Assembly (NCBI RefSeq): GCF_043290135.1
Contig: NC_134707.1
Location: 70,485,906 to 70,549,905, forward strand
Length of the DNA: 64,000 bases
From: Rhipicephalus microplus
Taxonomy: Eukaryota; Arthropoda; Arachnida; Ixodida; Ixodidae
Direction of reading: 5' to 3'
In this document: positions 23,563 to 34,710 of the stretch, piece by piece
Layout of the letters: each line of letters opens with the position of its first letter
Position numbering within the stretch: the stretch's first letter is position 1
Program-made: the position numbers and the translations under genes
The notes under the pieces: generated by a model
Told to the model about the DNA's origin: nothing
The model's database searches: none
Seen by the model: the letters and a program-made list of their open reading frames with translations, nothing else

Positions 23563-23926
23563 CGCATCCTCTGTTCAGAGGATGCCACTGTGATAGCAGC
23601 TTTCAATGAGCCCAGGCCTCCATGCTCTTGTTTTAAGGGCTCTGTCGAGGCGCTGGTGCTCCATGCCAAGTTTTTATTTCACATATATATCACTTTTAAA
23701 CCATTTTATGTTTCCATAGCACACATCATTTGTCATTGCCATAATTTTACTATATATATATTTTTATGCACCTACAGCGACTGTTTTTAGGCCCATTTAC
23801 AGCCACGTCACATCTGTTTTATCTACACTGCACATTGCACAGTTCATTATCATCGCTCTGGCGCTCTTTGGCCACATCTGGCCCTTGCGCCAATAAACTC
23901 CACTAATCATCAATGGCTGCTAATGG

Positions 23927-24150
23927 GAATCGCAGTGAGCGCGTTCACTAAAAGTCGAATGCTCCTGTCTCTCATTCCCCTTTTGCAGCAATTGGCATGT
24001 ACATTTAGCACTATCTTTTTTTGTTCAACTACGCACAGTAGCCTCTCACCGGCACCACCCTTGGAGGTCAAAATGTTATACTTGTTACACACTATAATGG
24101 CTACGAGGGACGAATGGGTGCCGCTATAAAGAGCTTCGCTGCTAAAAAGT
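23927..24150 (+). repeat. Composite minisatellite repeat, copy A (right part)
   Basis: This continues copy A after the LINE and its target-site duplication. It contains GTTCAACTACGCACAGTAG, CACCCTTGGAGGTCAAAATG and a GAGCTTCGCTGCTAA end. The matching stretch in copy C is at 32565-32650 and in copy D (inverted) at 43952-44100. Confidence 0.78.
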
Positions 24151-24177
24151 TACACCATCTCCCGCTAAAGGGAACGA

Positions 24178-24477
24178 TGTGTGGATGCAAAGCAGCGGGC
24201 GCTAACACTTACACTGACGGTGGCTTAGCGCTTGTTGTCAAGGCACCGTTGCGCAGGACAGAAACCTGGGGAGGCGCAAAACGTGCAGCAATGTACCGGT
24301 GTTTCCTTCTGAAACATGCCAATCGCTGCTGCTGCTAATGACAATGAGAGACAGCAGACTGCGATTGGACACAGAGACCCGCAGTTCGCTTTTATTGTAT
24401 TCGCACGCTGTGAATTCTATTGTAAACAATGCGCAGAATAAATCTACGACCCGCCCTACCTTGGATGCCAAGATACA

Positions 24478-24480
<3 letters not shown>
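24178..24480 (+). repeat. Second partial copy of the composite repeat
   Basis: This stretch contains AAAGCAGCGGGCGCTAACAC and then CATGCCAATCGCTGCTGCTG and CAATGAGAGACAGCAGACTG. It ends with CCTACCTTGGATGCC. It is a diverged tandem neighbour of copy A and the inverted counterpart of 17262-17405. Confidence 0.6.

Positions 24481-24512
<32 letters not shown>
24481..24512. repeat. (TA)n microsatellite
   Basis: A run of about 16 TA units follows the second partial composite repeat. Confidence 0.95.
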
Positions 24513-24513
<1 letters not shown>

Positions 24514-24870
24514 GGGCTGCCCATTGATTGATTGTGCAGAGCTAGCAGTTGGATCTTTCAATCACGAAACTTGCTAACAGACGCTGCCTGCATCGGCGTT
24601 GGCGAGGCGAGATAGGAGAAGGATACATGTATGCGCAATGGGGTTAGGGAGGGGGAGGACGCTGGGACAGATGTCTTGAGAAGAGAGAGTGGAGTGCAAG
24701 CATAAAAAAGAAGAGACGGTGTGTGACGGGCATGCGCAGTAAGAGTAGTCACGCTGCACACTAGATTGCGCTCGACCTTATAAAAAGCTTCATATTTCAA
24801 AATTACCGCGTCGGTAATTGTGTTAGAAAAGTGAAACCAGACGGCCACCATCTCACTCCAAGCACACTAA

Positions 24871-25546
24871 TACCCCTGTCACACGTTCCTACTGAAGTGC
24901 ACTTTGAGTGAGTGTACTTGCGCTCACGCAGTATCATTTTGGTGGTTCTCTGCTGTGCGAGAAAGCGAAGTGTACTTTCGAAATGATGGCACTCGCAATT
25001 GACTGATTTGTAGCACAGTGTATATTTGCTATTTTAGCGCCGGTGTCTCAACGTCCGACCACGTCGTCTTTCTGGAAGTAGCACCTGGGGCATACGCCAT
25101 CCTAAATGACTACAGAACAATTACCGTATACATGTGCAAGTGTGCCAGGAAGTAAACAACGATACGGGCGCAGCCATCGCACAGCATGTGCTGCCGCATT
25201 CCCCTAGCGGACGTGGCCATAAATTGCCCGAAGGTGAGATTAGTGAGGATTTTTGTTCTATTTCGTGACTTATTTTATTACATAGCAGTATTCCTCACAA
25301 CAAAAACAATGAAATTAAAGTAGTATTAACACTGCTTTCGACGACAGCGTATTTCTGTACAAGCCACTGATACCAAGGCTACACACTTCATCAAAGCCGT
25401 CAAGGGAGGTTGGCGAACACACTTGCCGGCAAGTGTACTTTGCAGCGAGTGACATTGAATGTTCTCGTACAAGAGCACGAAAATTACACTCGTGGCAAAG
25501 TGTACTCACCGAAAGTGCACTTAAGTTGCCACGTGTGACAGAGGTA
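24871..25546. mobile_element. MITE-like element with ~50-bp terminal inverted repeats
   Basis: The left end reads TACCCCTGTCACACGT and later AAGTGCACTTTGAGTGAGTG. The right end, read inverted, gives TACCTCTGTCACACGT and AAGTGCACTTTCGGTGAGTA. TAA flanks both ends (24868-24870 and 25547-25549), fitting a 3-bp target-site duplication; a 2-bp TA duplication with shorter ends also fits. At 676 bp and without a transposase frame it is non-autonomous. A 3-bp TAA target suggests PIF/Harbinger, but this is weak. Confidence 0.72.
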
Positions 25547-28129
25547 TAAGACACTAGCAAAGGCAAAAACAACAGCGTTCCGCTCACACGTTGTAAAGTA
25601 TTAATAGCGGCAATTTCCTCTGATAGATACTGCTCAGCATGTGTGGTGTTACTCGTTTCCTTAAGTAGCCTCGATATCTGGGCAAACATTTGTAGAGAGC
25701 GAGCTATCTTTACTAATTAATGTTCATTGACTTATAAAGAGCAGTGATCTCCTAATCTATGTGTATGCTAGCATTCGCGCGAGCAGAACAACTTCAGTTT
25801 ATCTCGCGTTCAGAATGACGCGTTAAAGCCATGCTTTAAGGTAGACGCACCATGCATATGCTAGCTTCACATCTGCTGCCACGACGAGGAGGCTTCCATT
25901 CCAAAAAATGTGGACCCTCCTTTATTGTTACCCATACAGACGGATCTTTGGTGCCTATGTTCAGTATGCAAATTGTAACGCTTACTTAGTTTATTGCCCT
26001 AAGCTACGATCTTGTAGTACAAAAACAGTGCTGCTCGCACATTCGAACTAGATTGATCACCTGCACCTTTACGAAAAGGCTGCGAGAAGGACATTCAAAA
26101 TGCGTTGCACTGCAGCTATTTTGTCCTTTCGTCATGTTTTCCATATTACTTTATCGAACTGCCAGCTTTTCCAATTACTGCAGCAACATTCATCGTCAAG
26201 GCATGAGACCTGTTTTGGCACCTGCTTTGTTTAGCGCCATCGTCGACTATTGCTTTCTCCTCTCAATGTTTCACTCCGCATTACTCATCTTCAAGTACAT
26301 AGTAACCAACCTGATATTTCCTCCAGTTATATTAGCATTTTTTTTCACCAGTTTCCCTCAACTTTCGAAAAAACATGTCTCCTCGCTGGATAACAAACAA
26401 TAACGAGTTAGTACATTTACACACCGTTGTTTCGGCAGCGTGATGGTTTAAACTCTTACTAAAATGGCATACATAGCCTCCTGTTCATAAGCCATTCTCG
26501 TGCGCACGAAAAAAAAGAAACACAAGAAAAATGGACAGATATACGACGGTAAAACCGAATGCGGTGCCGTTTATGTTCAGTATATGACCGCATATGGCCT
26601 ATCACTGTACATTGTGAAAGTACCGTAAAGCCATTTGAATTTTTCATGTCTCAATATTGGGTCATCTTGGGAAAGCGCATTCCTTTCGCTCACGAAAAAC
26701 GGGCACGTATTCCATTCAATAACAACAAAAACAGGCGTGCAAGGACAAAAACAAAGAAAGCAAACAAGCGCAATCAGACAAGCAGATAAGCAAACGCGTG
26801 CGAGAAAACATCCCGCTTGCTCTTCCTACAGAACGAAGATGTCGCTTACTCTAACTTTCTGGGCTTCTTGTCCCATGCCGTCTCTTTTTGCTACAACAAT
26901 TCCCAACGGTGAAAGGCCGGAGCGCTATCGAACGTTCTTTCGGAAAGCGACGGACACGCCGGCCCCGCCACCCGGCCGGCGTACGCAAGCCCTGTGTACA
27001 CAGCGCGCCGTCGACGGGGCACGGAAAAGAGGATTGATTAAGTGGACGTGATCAGTTCATTCAGTCTTGCTTCTTTTGTCCACAGTCGCAGCGCCTTCAG
27101 CCCGAATGAAAAGACTTCGAGTAGACAGGGCTGCCCTAGAGTGTAGGTGGCAGGGGTGAACGTCGAAGCCGTTGTGTTTTGGTAGCACACACGGGCGTCC
27201 GTTCACTTTGTCGCTATAATCTTTTCCTTTATATGTTTTTTTTTTGTGCGTACAATTAGTTATTCCTTGTTTTCTTTTTGCTGGAGAGCGATGGCACAGC
27301 ACCTTCCAAGAACCACTTGCAAGCGGCGTGAATGGGAACTCAATTTTCTTGCGCGGTGCCTGCGTATAGACAACAAAACAACAAAAAGAAGTGAAATGTG
27401 GATATTTGATTATGCCTCCCATTTAAGTGGAAACAATTTTTTTTTTGATATTTCATTATGTGAATGAGCTGACTATGCTTTTACTATAACCATACCTTTC
27501 TCTTTCACGACTGTAGAGCCCTCATGTAGAGGGAAAAAGAAAGACTGTGGCTCTGAAGTGAAATCTACACAACTCCCCTCACTTGCAGATCAGCCGCAGA
27601 GCACATCGATATGTTAGGTGACTGCAGCCCACTTTCCTTTACGCGTGCATCTTTTCGGTGCGCAAAGTTGCAATGCTACGATGGAGTCGTTGTTTTCGTA
27701 TTTTTCTACGCACATACTTTTGATTCCTTCTTGTGTTTTCTACACATGGGTGAAACGTCTTCCGCATGGCGTTGTTCCTGTGTCCAAAGTTGTGTGATAT
27801 AATTTCAATTGAATATCATGTTCACATCATTAGTGCCACATTATGGGTTAGTTTATATAATTATTGAGGATACAGCTTTGATTGTATGTAATATTTAAAG
27901 GCTTGTATATTGTGATGCTTCAATACTTCAGAGGCAACTCAGAGGATAACAGCTGAAGAAATTCATCCCACCACCAGCAATTTATGGTTCCCTGGAGACG
28001 TTCTTTATCTATACGTCTTCGTTATCTTTTTTTTTTTGGCACACCAGAAGTTGTAATGACAGTTCCATTCTTTTGACACACTGTACGGCGTCTCTCATAT
28101 TCAGAAGGTGGGTTTGCGATGATTCACTT
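25547..28129. other. Unassigned sequence
   Basis: No gene or mobile element is recognised. The interval is mostly AT-rich, with a short GC-rich patch at 26955-27015. The frames are 60-140 codons without known motifs. Confidence 0.4.
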
Positions 28130-28172
28130 CATATATTATTATTATTATTATATTATTATTATTATTATTATC
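28130..28172. repeat. (TTA)n microsatellite
   Basis: A short imperfect ATT array that may be the tail of an unrecognised retrotransposed copy. Confidence 0.9.
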
Positions 28173-28354
28173 ACGTATCCATCGAGCGCCAGCAGCAATG
28201 CTGGTTTCTAAGACTACCCACAATCACATCCAAAGCTGTCACGCCATAGATGAAAGAGTAATTACAACGGCATACAATAAGATAAGTGAAGGAATGTGAA
28301 AACTTTAGTTAGAACGGTAAGAGACCTGACTGTGGAACCAAATAGATATGTTTA

Positions 28355-28600
28355 GAAAAAAATCACAGCATACCCACGGAGCGAATGATGATGAGCGGGG
28401 CAAAGCGTCCGTCCGTCTGTCCGTGCATTCATTCTTGTATGAGTCAATCCATCCGCCCGCCCGTGCTTCCGTCCATGCGTGCACCCGTCCGCTTGTCTCT
28501 CTGTCAATCTGTTTGTCTGTCTGTTTGTCTTACACTGCCAGTTATGCCTGACGCAGGACAAAGTTGATATGAGAGAAGCTTCGCCCCGAAGAAATTTGTT
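28355..28600 (+). repeat. Composite minisatellite repeat, copy B (partial)
   Basis: The copy opens CAGCATACCCACGGAGCGAA, as in copy A, and carries a CGTCCGTCTGTCC-type minisatellite to about 28535. It ends early with AGCTTCGCCCC (28577-28587). The conserved central region of the other copies is missing. Confidence 0.7.
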
Positions 28601-28609
28601 AACAATTTA

Positions 28610-31000
28610 TAGCACTTGGTACTCCGCTATAGAAGACGATAAAGCCGTCCGGTGGTGGTCACACTTTATGAGGCCCTGTCGACAAAAATAACGTGGCTTT
28701 CGCAAGTTTTCGTGGATTTGCGCATACGGGAAACCATCGGCCAAGGTCCCAGGGTCTTTTCTTCTGAAAGGTGCGATGTGTCCAGCTGACAGAGCTTGGC
28801 TTCCATAATACGTCGTTCAGAGTGGTATGCTGGGCAATGGAATAGAATGTGTTCAAGCGTTTCCTCGTAGGCCCAGATGTTGCATACCGGCTATTCCAAG
28901 GAGACTAGAGTACGCATTCGTAAATGCTACGCCCAACCTCATGTGACACAGTAAAGTTTTAGTGCTTTGTGGGAGCCCGGATGGCAAACGAAGTTGCAAG
29001 TTTGGGTCGATCGAATACAGGTGTGTGTTGGAGAAACCCGGCGTATTTCATTGCAGTAGAGTTAAACGGCGGGCAAGTAACTGTAGTCGCCTTGCAGCGT
29101 TCGTTCTGAATAATGTTATGGGCGTTCGCAGGTCTTGGTCATGAGCCGATCAAACAGCTTCATCCGCGCGGTCATTGCCCACAATACCGCAATGACTCGT
29201 CAACCACTGAAATCAATAACGTGACCTTTCTTGAGCGCTTCGTGGTAGTCGCGCCTTATCTGATATACAAATTGTTCGTGCAACCCGTGCTGCATAACAA
29301 ACAGTAGTCTCATTGATTGATATGTGGGGTTTAACGTCCCGAAACCACAGTATGATTATGAGAGACGCCGTAGTCGAGGGCTCCGGAAATTTCGACCACC
29401 ATGGGTTCTTACACATGCACCCAAATCTGAGCACACGGGCCTACAACATTTCCGCCTCCATCGGAAATGCAGCTGCCGCTGCCGGGATTCAATCCCGCGA
29501 CCTGCGTGTCAGCAGCCGAGTACCTTAGTCACCGCGGCGGAGCTAAACAGTAGTGTCAGTAAGGCTGACCTCGAGTCGCAAAAGCTGGCCCATTGGTTTG
29601 GTTGCTGCCGAAGAATGTACTTTACTGCACCTTCAAGCGCTGCGAGCTCTGCTGCTGTTGACGTCATGGTGTGAGAAAACTTGTACTGAAGCAACACATT
29701 ATCAGATGGAACAAGCACCGCTCCTGTAGACCTGTAGGAATTAGTGAAAGCATCGGTGTAAACATGTTTGCGGTCGAAGTACCTTTCGTCCAACAGACGC
29801 AAAGTCAATTGCTTCAGGGCTAGCGGTGACATGCGTGCCTTTTTAACGATTCCTGGAACTGATAAGTGCACGTCAAATAGACGGAGACTCCATAACGCAG
29901 CTTCTGGATGCATACAGCAGAACGAAGAACAGGGCCTCCACGCTGTCAAACAGGCTAAATCATGGGTTGGTAGCTGTGATAAATGCTGAATGTGTGCTCT
30001 GAGCGTCTCGACAATGATATGCGTTGTGACTGGCTGTTTTTGTGCGATAACAATAGTTGCCGCTGTCGATGAGCATCTTGGAAGGCCAATTCATGTGTGA
30101 AGTGCTTGGTCTTGTACGCTCTGTAATGCACGGATGTTAGTCTTGCACGTGTTGGACGGGACAGGAAGGCTGTGCCGGAGAATTCCAAGAAAGAGGGATG
30201 TATAAAGCTGCAACATGGAGCGCATGGATGGGCCCCATGATTTTCCGGCGATGAACTTGAATACATTCTCAATGCCAATGAGCTTTTTCTTCAGATATGT
30301 GACATGCGAGTTCCAGGTTAGGTCCCGATCTACGATGACACCTAAGAATCTATGACTGCTCTTATATGTGACTGAGATGCCATCGATGCACAATGGATTG
30401 AAAGATATCGGTTTGCGTGTAAACGCCACCGCGGCGCATTTTCCTGTGGCAAAAGTCAAACCTTGCTGGAGAAAGTATGCCGATGTCATTGTTGCCGCTT
30501 TCTATATCCTTGCGCGCACTTGAGGCTGTGTCACTCCGGAAACCCAAATGCAGATATCATCAGCGTAGAGAGGTATATAGGCCGTCTGTGGCAGCATTTT
30601 GGTGAGTCCCACCAGAACTAGGTTGAAAAAAGTCTGACTCAAAACGCCGCCTTGTGGCACCCCACGACTTGTGAAATGCTTATTCGTAGGCCCCTCTTCA
30701 GTTAGAATGAACATGGATCTCTTTGTGAGGTAACTTCTTACCCATCGAAAGACACGACCTCAAAGTTCAGCCTCTTCAAGACCATTGAGAGCAGCCTCAT
30801 GGGTCACGCTGTCATAGGCACCTTTCACGACTAAAAACAGTGACCAACAGCCACTTCTTAGAATTCTTTTGCTGAACAGAGGTCACTAAGTCAATGACGC
30901 TATCAACTGAGGACCGACCTTGTCGGAAGCCAGCCATAGCAGAAGCCACATGATGTCAAGGAGGTGACCAGGCATAAACGAGGCCAATATCGTGCTCCAC
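28610..31000 (-). pseudogene. Decayed RNase H-type LINE, interrupted by a SINE
   Basis: Read on the minus strand from about 31000, an RT is recognisable: GRSSVDSV, VKGAYDSVTHEA, then GVPQGGVLSQTFFNLVLVGL and YADDICIW (30714-30502). The thumb follows, with FLGVIVDRDLTWNSHV (30489-30091). The RNase H domain is at 29949-29509, with VYTDAFTNSYRSTGAVLV, TAAELAALEGAV and CDSRSALLTLL. It is cut by a SINE at 29309-29544. The rest lies at 29298-28610 and ends with a zinc-like ETLEHILFHC. The catalytic YADD is intact, but several stops and shifts make it inactive. No endonuclease remains, so it is 5'-truncated. It is distinct from the 18330 LINE. Confidence 0.85.
29309..29544 (-). mobile_element. tRNA-derived SINE (Ruka-like), full length
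   Basis: The minus strand is the sense strand. It starts with a tRNA-like head and continues through a CGGGATTGAATCCCGG B-box region to a tRNA-unrelated body (GTTTAACGTCCC on the plus strand) and a (CAAT)n-like tail. This copy's head is slightly shortened, so the A box is partly lost. An exact 10-bp target-site duplication, AAACAGTAGT, flanks it (29299-29308 and 29545-29554). The element lies inside the RNase H region of a LINE. The family name is from memory of tick SINEs. Confidence 0.9.
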
Positions 31001-31589
31001 GATACATGTCTCAATCATGCTAGGTGGGCTGGAGGAACCAGAGCAAGCAGAAGAGCTGCCGTTGTATCTACAATGCTGCTTTCGAAAACTGCCACATCGG
31101 AACAAACTTGCTGCGCGTGTCGATAAAATGCTTCTGCCGTTGAACAAAATGCAGGCACTTAAAGTGTTGGCGCTGCAGCATAAAGCCGTGCATCTGGTAG
31201 TAAATGGCGTATCTTGTTCCCTAAGAAATAGCATGCAGGATCACGCGTGGGACGTTGATCCTCGTGCAACAACCTAAGTAAGAATCTCAGGGCAAGCAGC
31301 CTGCAGCGAACAGACACTCATGAAAATGAAAATCTGCTGCCATTTCTTGTTTACACAAGTGCTGCTCGGCAAACCAGTTCTGTTCCACTTGACCAGTAAA
31401 ATGAGCAAATGAGAGATTGCAACGACCTATAGTGATTCGTAGTGGGGGCTGTACGACATGAGGTATGTACCATGCACGGCCGCAAAACACAGTCTGTGCT
31501 GATTAGCTTCCTTCGAGCATCGATAAATCATACGCTTGTGCTTCCCGGACGAGTCATTTTACAACTTAGACTGCTGAAAATCACACGGA
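31001..31589. other. Unassigned sequence between two LINE fragments
   Basis: No clear feature. Frames on both strands (31017-31277 plus, 31234-30956 minus) lack known motifs. It may be diverged 5' sequence of the neighbouring minus-strand LINE. Confidence 0.35.
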
Positions 31590-32095
31590 GGCTGTTATGC
31601 ATAGTAAGTATATTCAAGCCCCATAATGCGAATGGAGTCACTTTTTTGTAGACCGAAGAAAGGACTTAAGCAGGCGTTTGGGGAACCAATGAATAAATAT
31701 TGAAATTTTGAAAAATTTATCGCAGCACCTGATATTATGCCATACTCCGCAAAAAGTCGTAGACTACGGGATATACTGTCTTTATTCTTCAATTACAACG
31801 TGATGTCATCAGCAAATGTTGTCACCGTCACGGCACTATACTACCTGGAAGAAGAAGGCCTCGAACATATGCATCAGTGATTAGGGAGCAAAGGAATAGT
31901 TCGAGGCTGAGTACAAAAAGTGCATTGGATAAGGGACAACCCTGGCGAACACCATGGGTAACAGAAAACGGCGCACTCTCCAAACTATCAAGAAACAACG
32001 TGCTGCATATATTTCGGTATGCATTTCTGAGAAGCTCAATGAGGTTTTGGGAGAAGCCAAATGCTGCCATGACGCTAAATATAAAGCTATGTCTA
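31590..32095 (-). pseudogene. LINE reverse transcriptase fragment
   Basis: Minus-strand frames read LIELLRNAYRN and GVRQGCPLSNALFVLSLELF (within 32095-31828), then VRGLLLPG. In another frame they read LFAEYGIISGAAINFSKFQ (31792-31595). The RQGCPLS block, the LEPL-like helix and the SGAxxNxxKS block are RT fingers/palm motifs of non-LTR retrotransposons. The YADD region between them is spoiled by a frame change. The fragment ends abruptly against composite repeat copy C. Confidence 0.72.
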
Positions 32096-32096
32096 T

Positions 32097-32650
32097 GTAT
32101 CCACCCTGCGTCCGCCCATGCGTCCATACGTTCGTGCAGCCATCCGTGCGTCCGTCCATGCATCTGTCTGTGTGTCCATTTGTCCATCTAGTCAACACTC
32201 GAAGTACAACAATCTCGCATGGTTTCATTATATATGCCGCATATAGAAGCACCGCCATCCAGCAGACATTCCAAGGACTAAACGAGAGGTGGCACACGCA
32301 CACTTTCTTACGGCTGGCGCTTCGTGTCTACTTCCCACCTTTAACCACCTCGAGTTCATAGTATATACTATTTCACTGTAATCATGGCACTGCGGCCCAA
32401 CGCTCGCTAAACCTTTCTGAAACAAGGGAGGTTATGTCCAGCAAGTGTAACGTAGCAACTTTTTCTTGTCAGATACTGCTCAATGTACATGCCAATGGCT
32501 GCTAATGGGGAATGAGAGACAGAAGAATTTGGCTTTTAGTTAACGCGAACGCTGCGATTTTTTATTGTTCAACAACGCACAGGAGAAATCTCCTACCGGC
32601 ACCCCCTTGGAGGTCAAAGCGTAAGACATGTTACGTGCCCAAACAAGTCC
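32097..32650 (+). repeat. Composite minisatellite repeat, copy C
   Basis: A short CGTCCGCCCATGCGTCC minisatellite (32105-32180) is followed by GGACTAAACGAGAGGTGGCA and the CATGCCAATGGCTGCTAATG region. It ends with CGGCACCCCCTTGGAGGTC. The left end of the unit is missing; it joins a LINE fragment. Confidence 0.8.
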
Positions 32651-33908
32651 AACCCCCGAGCACGTGAGCAGCGTTGCTTTGTTGACCTGTGTTATTCTAT
32701 GGGTTTCTGCCTAATTCTGGGGGATGATTTGGAAATGCTGTCTTAGATGCGGTAGAGTAGATGAGCACAATGAGTGCGCGAACGCGTAGGATCGTTCCAC
32801 GGTGGTCATCTGCCTAATGTGCTGACCGCGGGAACCCGAACGCATGCGAAACACTGGCACATTAGCCCTGCATCTCGTAGCATTTCCCCTGAAAAATGAA
32901 AGAAAAACGCGCACAATTTTTATTGCGTCTTATAATTTATTTCATGTTTCATTATTCTCTTAAAGCAACAAATACATAAACTACGCATGTTGTGGTAAAC
33001 AATTTTTGCCATGCCACGTGGTATACTGTTGACGACGTCACAGCAGAGTCGTCTACGTAGAGGACCAACGTCACTGCATTGCCGTGTACGTAGGGCCATT
33101 CCTACGCCCACATCATCCCCTCATTCTCTACGCGTGCGCCGGCAGAGGGGAGGGCTAGCAGCGTTCATCTTGAAATTTGACCCATTTTCGGGGCGCATAG
33201 CGTAGCAAACTTTGGCAGACGTGATCATGAACGACTCGTCTACGCATTGCGTTTGTCAGCTCAAAATTGTCAAACCTGGTGAGTGGACCTTTAAGAAACT
33301 AGCGCGCTCGACACATAGAAACAATCCAACCTACTAGACGATGTGATACAACGCCAAGTCCTGGCATACTCTGGTGCCTGCACTAGTTTATACGTATCTA
33401 TCAAGGAAAAGTGTTGGACCAGATGACGCAGCTCCCGCGCGTTCAAATCAGAGAGAGCCCGTCCCGGACCTTGCACGTCAGCTCACGCGTCAAATATACA
33501 TTTAAAATCTCCAGTGAGTGTGACATGACGACCATCTAGAAAATATTTTCCAGGTCACGGAAGAAAATGTTAGACATCACTGCATGAGCTGCCCAATAAA
33601 TACACAAAACGCGCAGCTCGAAAGATGATAGGACGCAGTCAAAAGCCAATATCCGTCCGATCCCGTCGTAGAAAGTATGATGAGTGCGCAGAAGAGCGTG
33701 GTTAATATAATAATCCCTACTCCACTGAAACGAGATGTTGCGAAAGAAAAGTAATAGTTTTAATTGAATGCGCGTTTCAATGCACGAACGTGGCCAATGA
33801 TAAAAAAAATGGTTCCTTGTAAACACAGAATATCACAATGTTCCGCGTGGGCTACGCTGATAACTTCGTCTCGCTTTACTGGGTTACTGAACCCCTGCAC
33901 ACCTATGT
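32651..33908. other. Unassigned sequence
   Basis: No gene is recognised. A GC-richer stretch at 33015-33290 ends GAGTGGACCTTTAAG and resembles the edge of a dispersed repeat, but there is no second copy in the window. Confidence 0.35.
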
Positions 33909-34710
33909 GTTTAGAAAAAAATGTTGAACAATTTTGAGTACTTCGTACTCAACTATCCGTCTCACTAAAAAAAAAAAGTAGGTCGCAAGGTACCTTTATA
34001 ATAATCGTCAGTAATTTTTGTGTTTAGAAAAAGTTTATTTACACTATGTACAAAAAAACAAAGCTCCATAGCATTCCAGGGCGTAAGCGCCCAAGGTAGA
34101 GAGTGAATTGACGTCTCTAATGTTTTAAACTCCATAGCATTCCAGTAATGGGCACATATACTTCGACAGATCTATGTACCACGACCAACATCACTACGTT
34201 GAAAGAAAGACATCGTTGCTCTAACATACATGACATTGTTGGCATACGTGTACACAAGAATTCATGCGAAATTATGATACAATGAACGGTATAATGACAC
34301 TATAGATACAATGAAACACAATTGCTTACAAACGGAATCATGAATAACTACTCAACGGGCGCTGCTTAGCACCACGTCGGTAGAAAAATGAGTTTTACCA
34401 TTTCGTGTTTAGCATTGACGAAAGGGCACGACCAATGCCACAGAACATTGTGCTCCCCGAGGAAGAAAAGCTCCTAAGAGGGGAACGCAAGGATCTCTCG
34501 TCTCATTCTCCCCAGTATTGGCCACAAAGCACGCTGGCGGCGATTGGCAGTTACGGCCTCACATAGGTTTTGCCAAAGGCTATACAGCCCCGCAACTGAG
34601 CACTGAGCCGTCCCACTAAAAATAATGTGTACCTCTATATTATTCGTCAGCAATTTATTTAGAAAAAGTGGTTAACGATTTAGAGTACTTAGTACTCTAC
34701 TATGGGAGAG
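33909..34710. repeat. Two diverged direct copies of an AT-rich unit
   Basis: Copies lie at about 33909-34030 and 34607-34710. Shared strings are GAGTACTTxGTACTC, CCGTCxCACTAAAAA, ATCGTCAG/TTCGTCAG and TTTAGAAAAAGT. GAGTACTTAGTACTC (34681-34695) is a near-perfect palindrome. Nothing coding is visible between the copies. Confidence 0.55.

Larger units (their letters stand above)
18330..23910 (+). mobile_element. Nearly complete RNase H-type LINE (I/LOA-like) with 16-bp target-site duplication
   Basis: The element is 5581 bp and is flanked by an exact 16-bp repeat, CAATGGCTGCTAATGG, at 18314-18329 and 23911-23926. That fixes both ends and shows it inserted into the composite repeat. It has a ~260-bp pyrimidine-rich 5' leader, ORF1 (18591-19777), ORF2 (19822-23562) and a 3' region ending with AATAAA near 23893. 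I see three disabling lesions: a frameshift and one stop in ORF1, and one stop in ORF2. RNase H after RT points to the I/LOA/R1 assemblage; the exact clade needs a tree. Confidence 0.92.
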
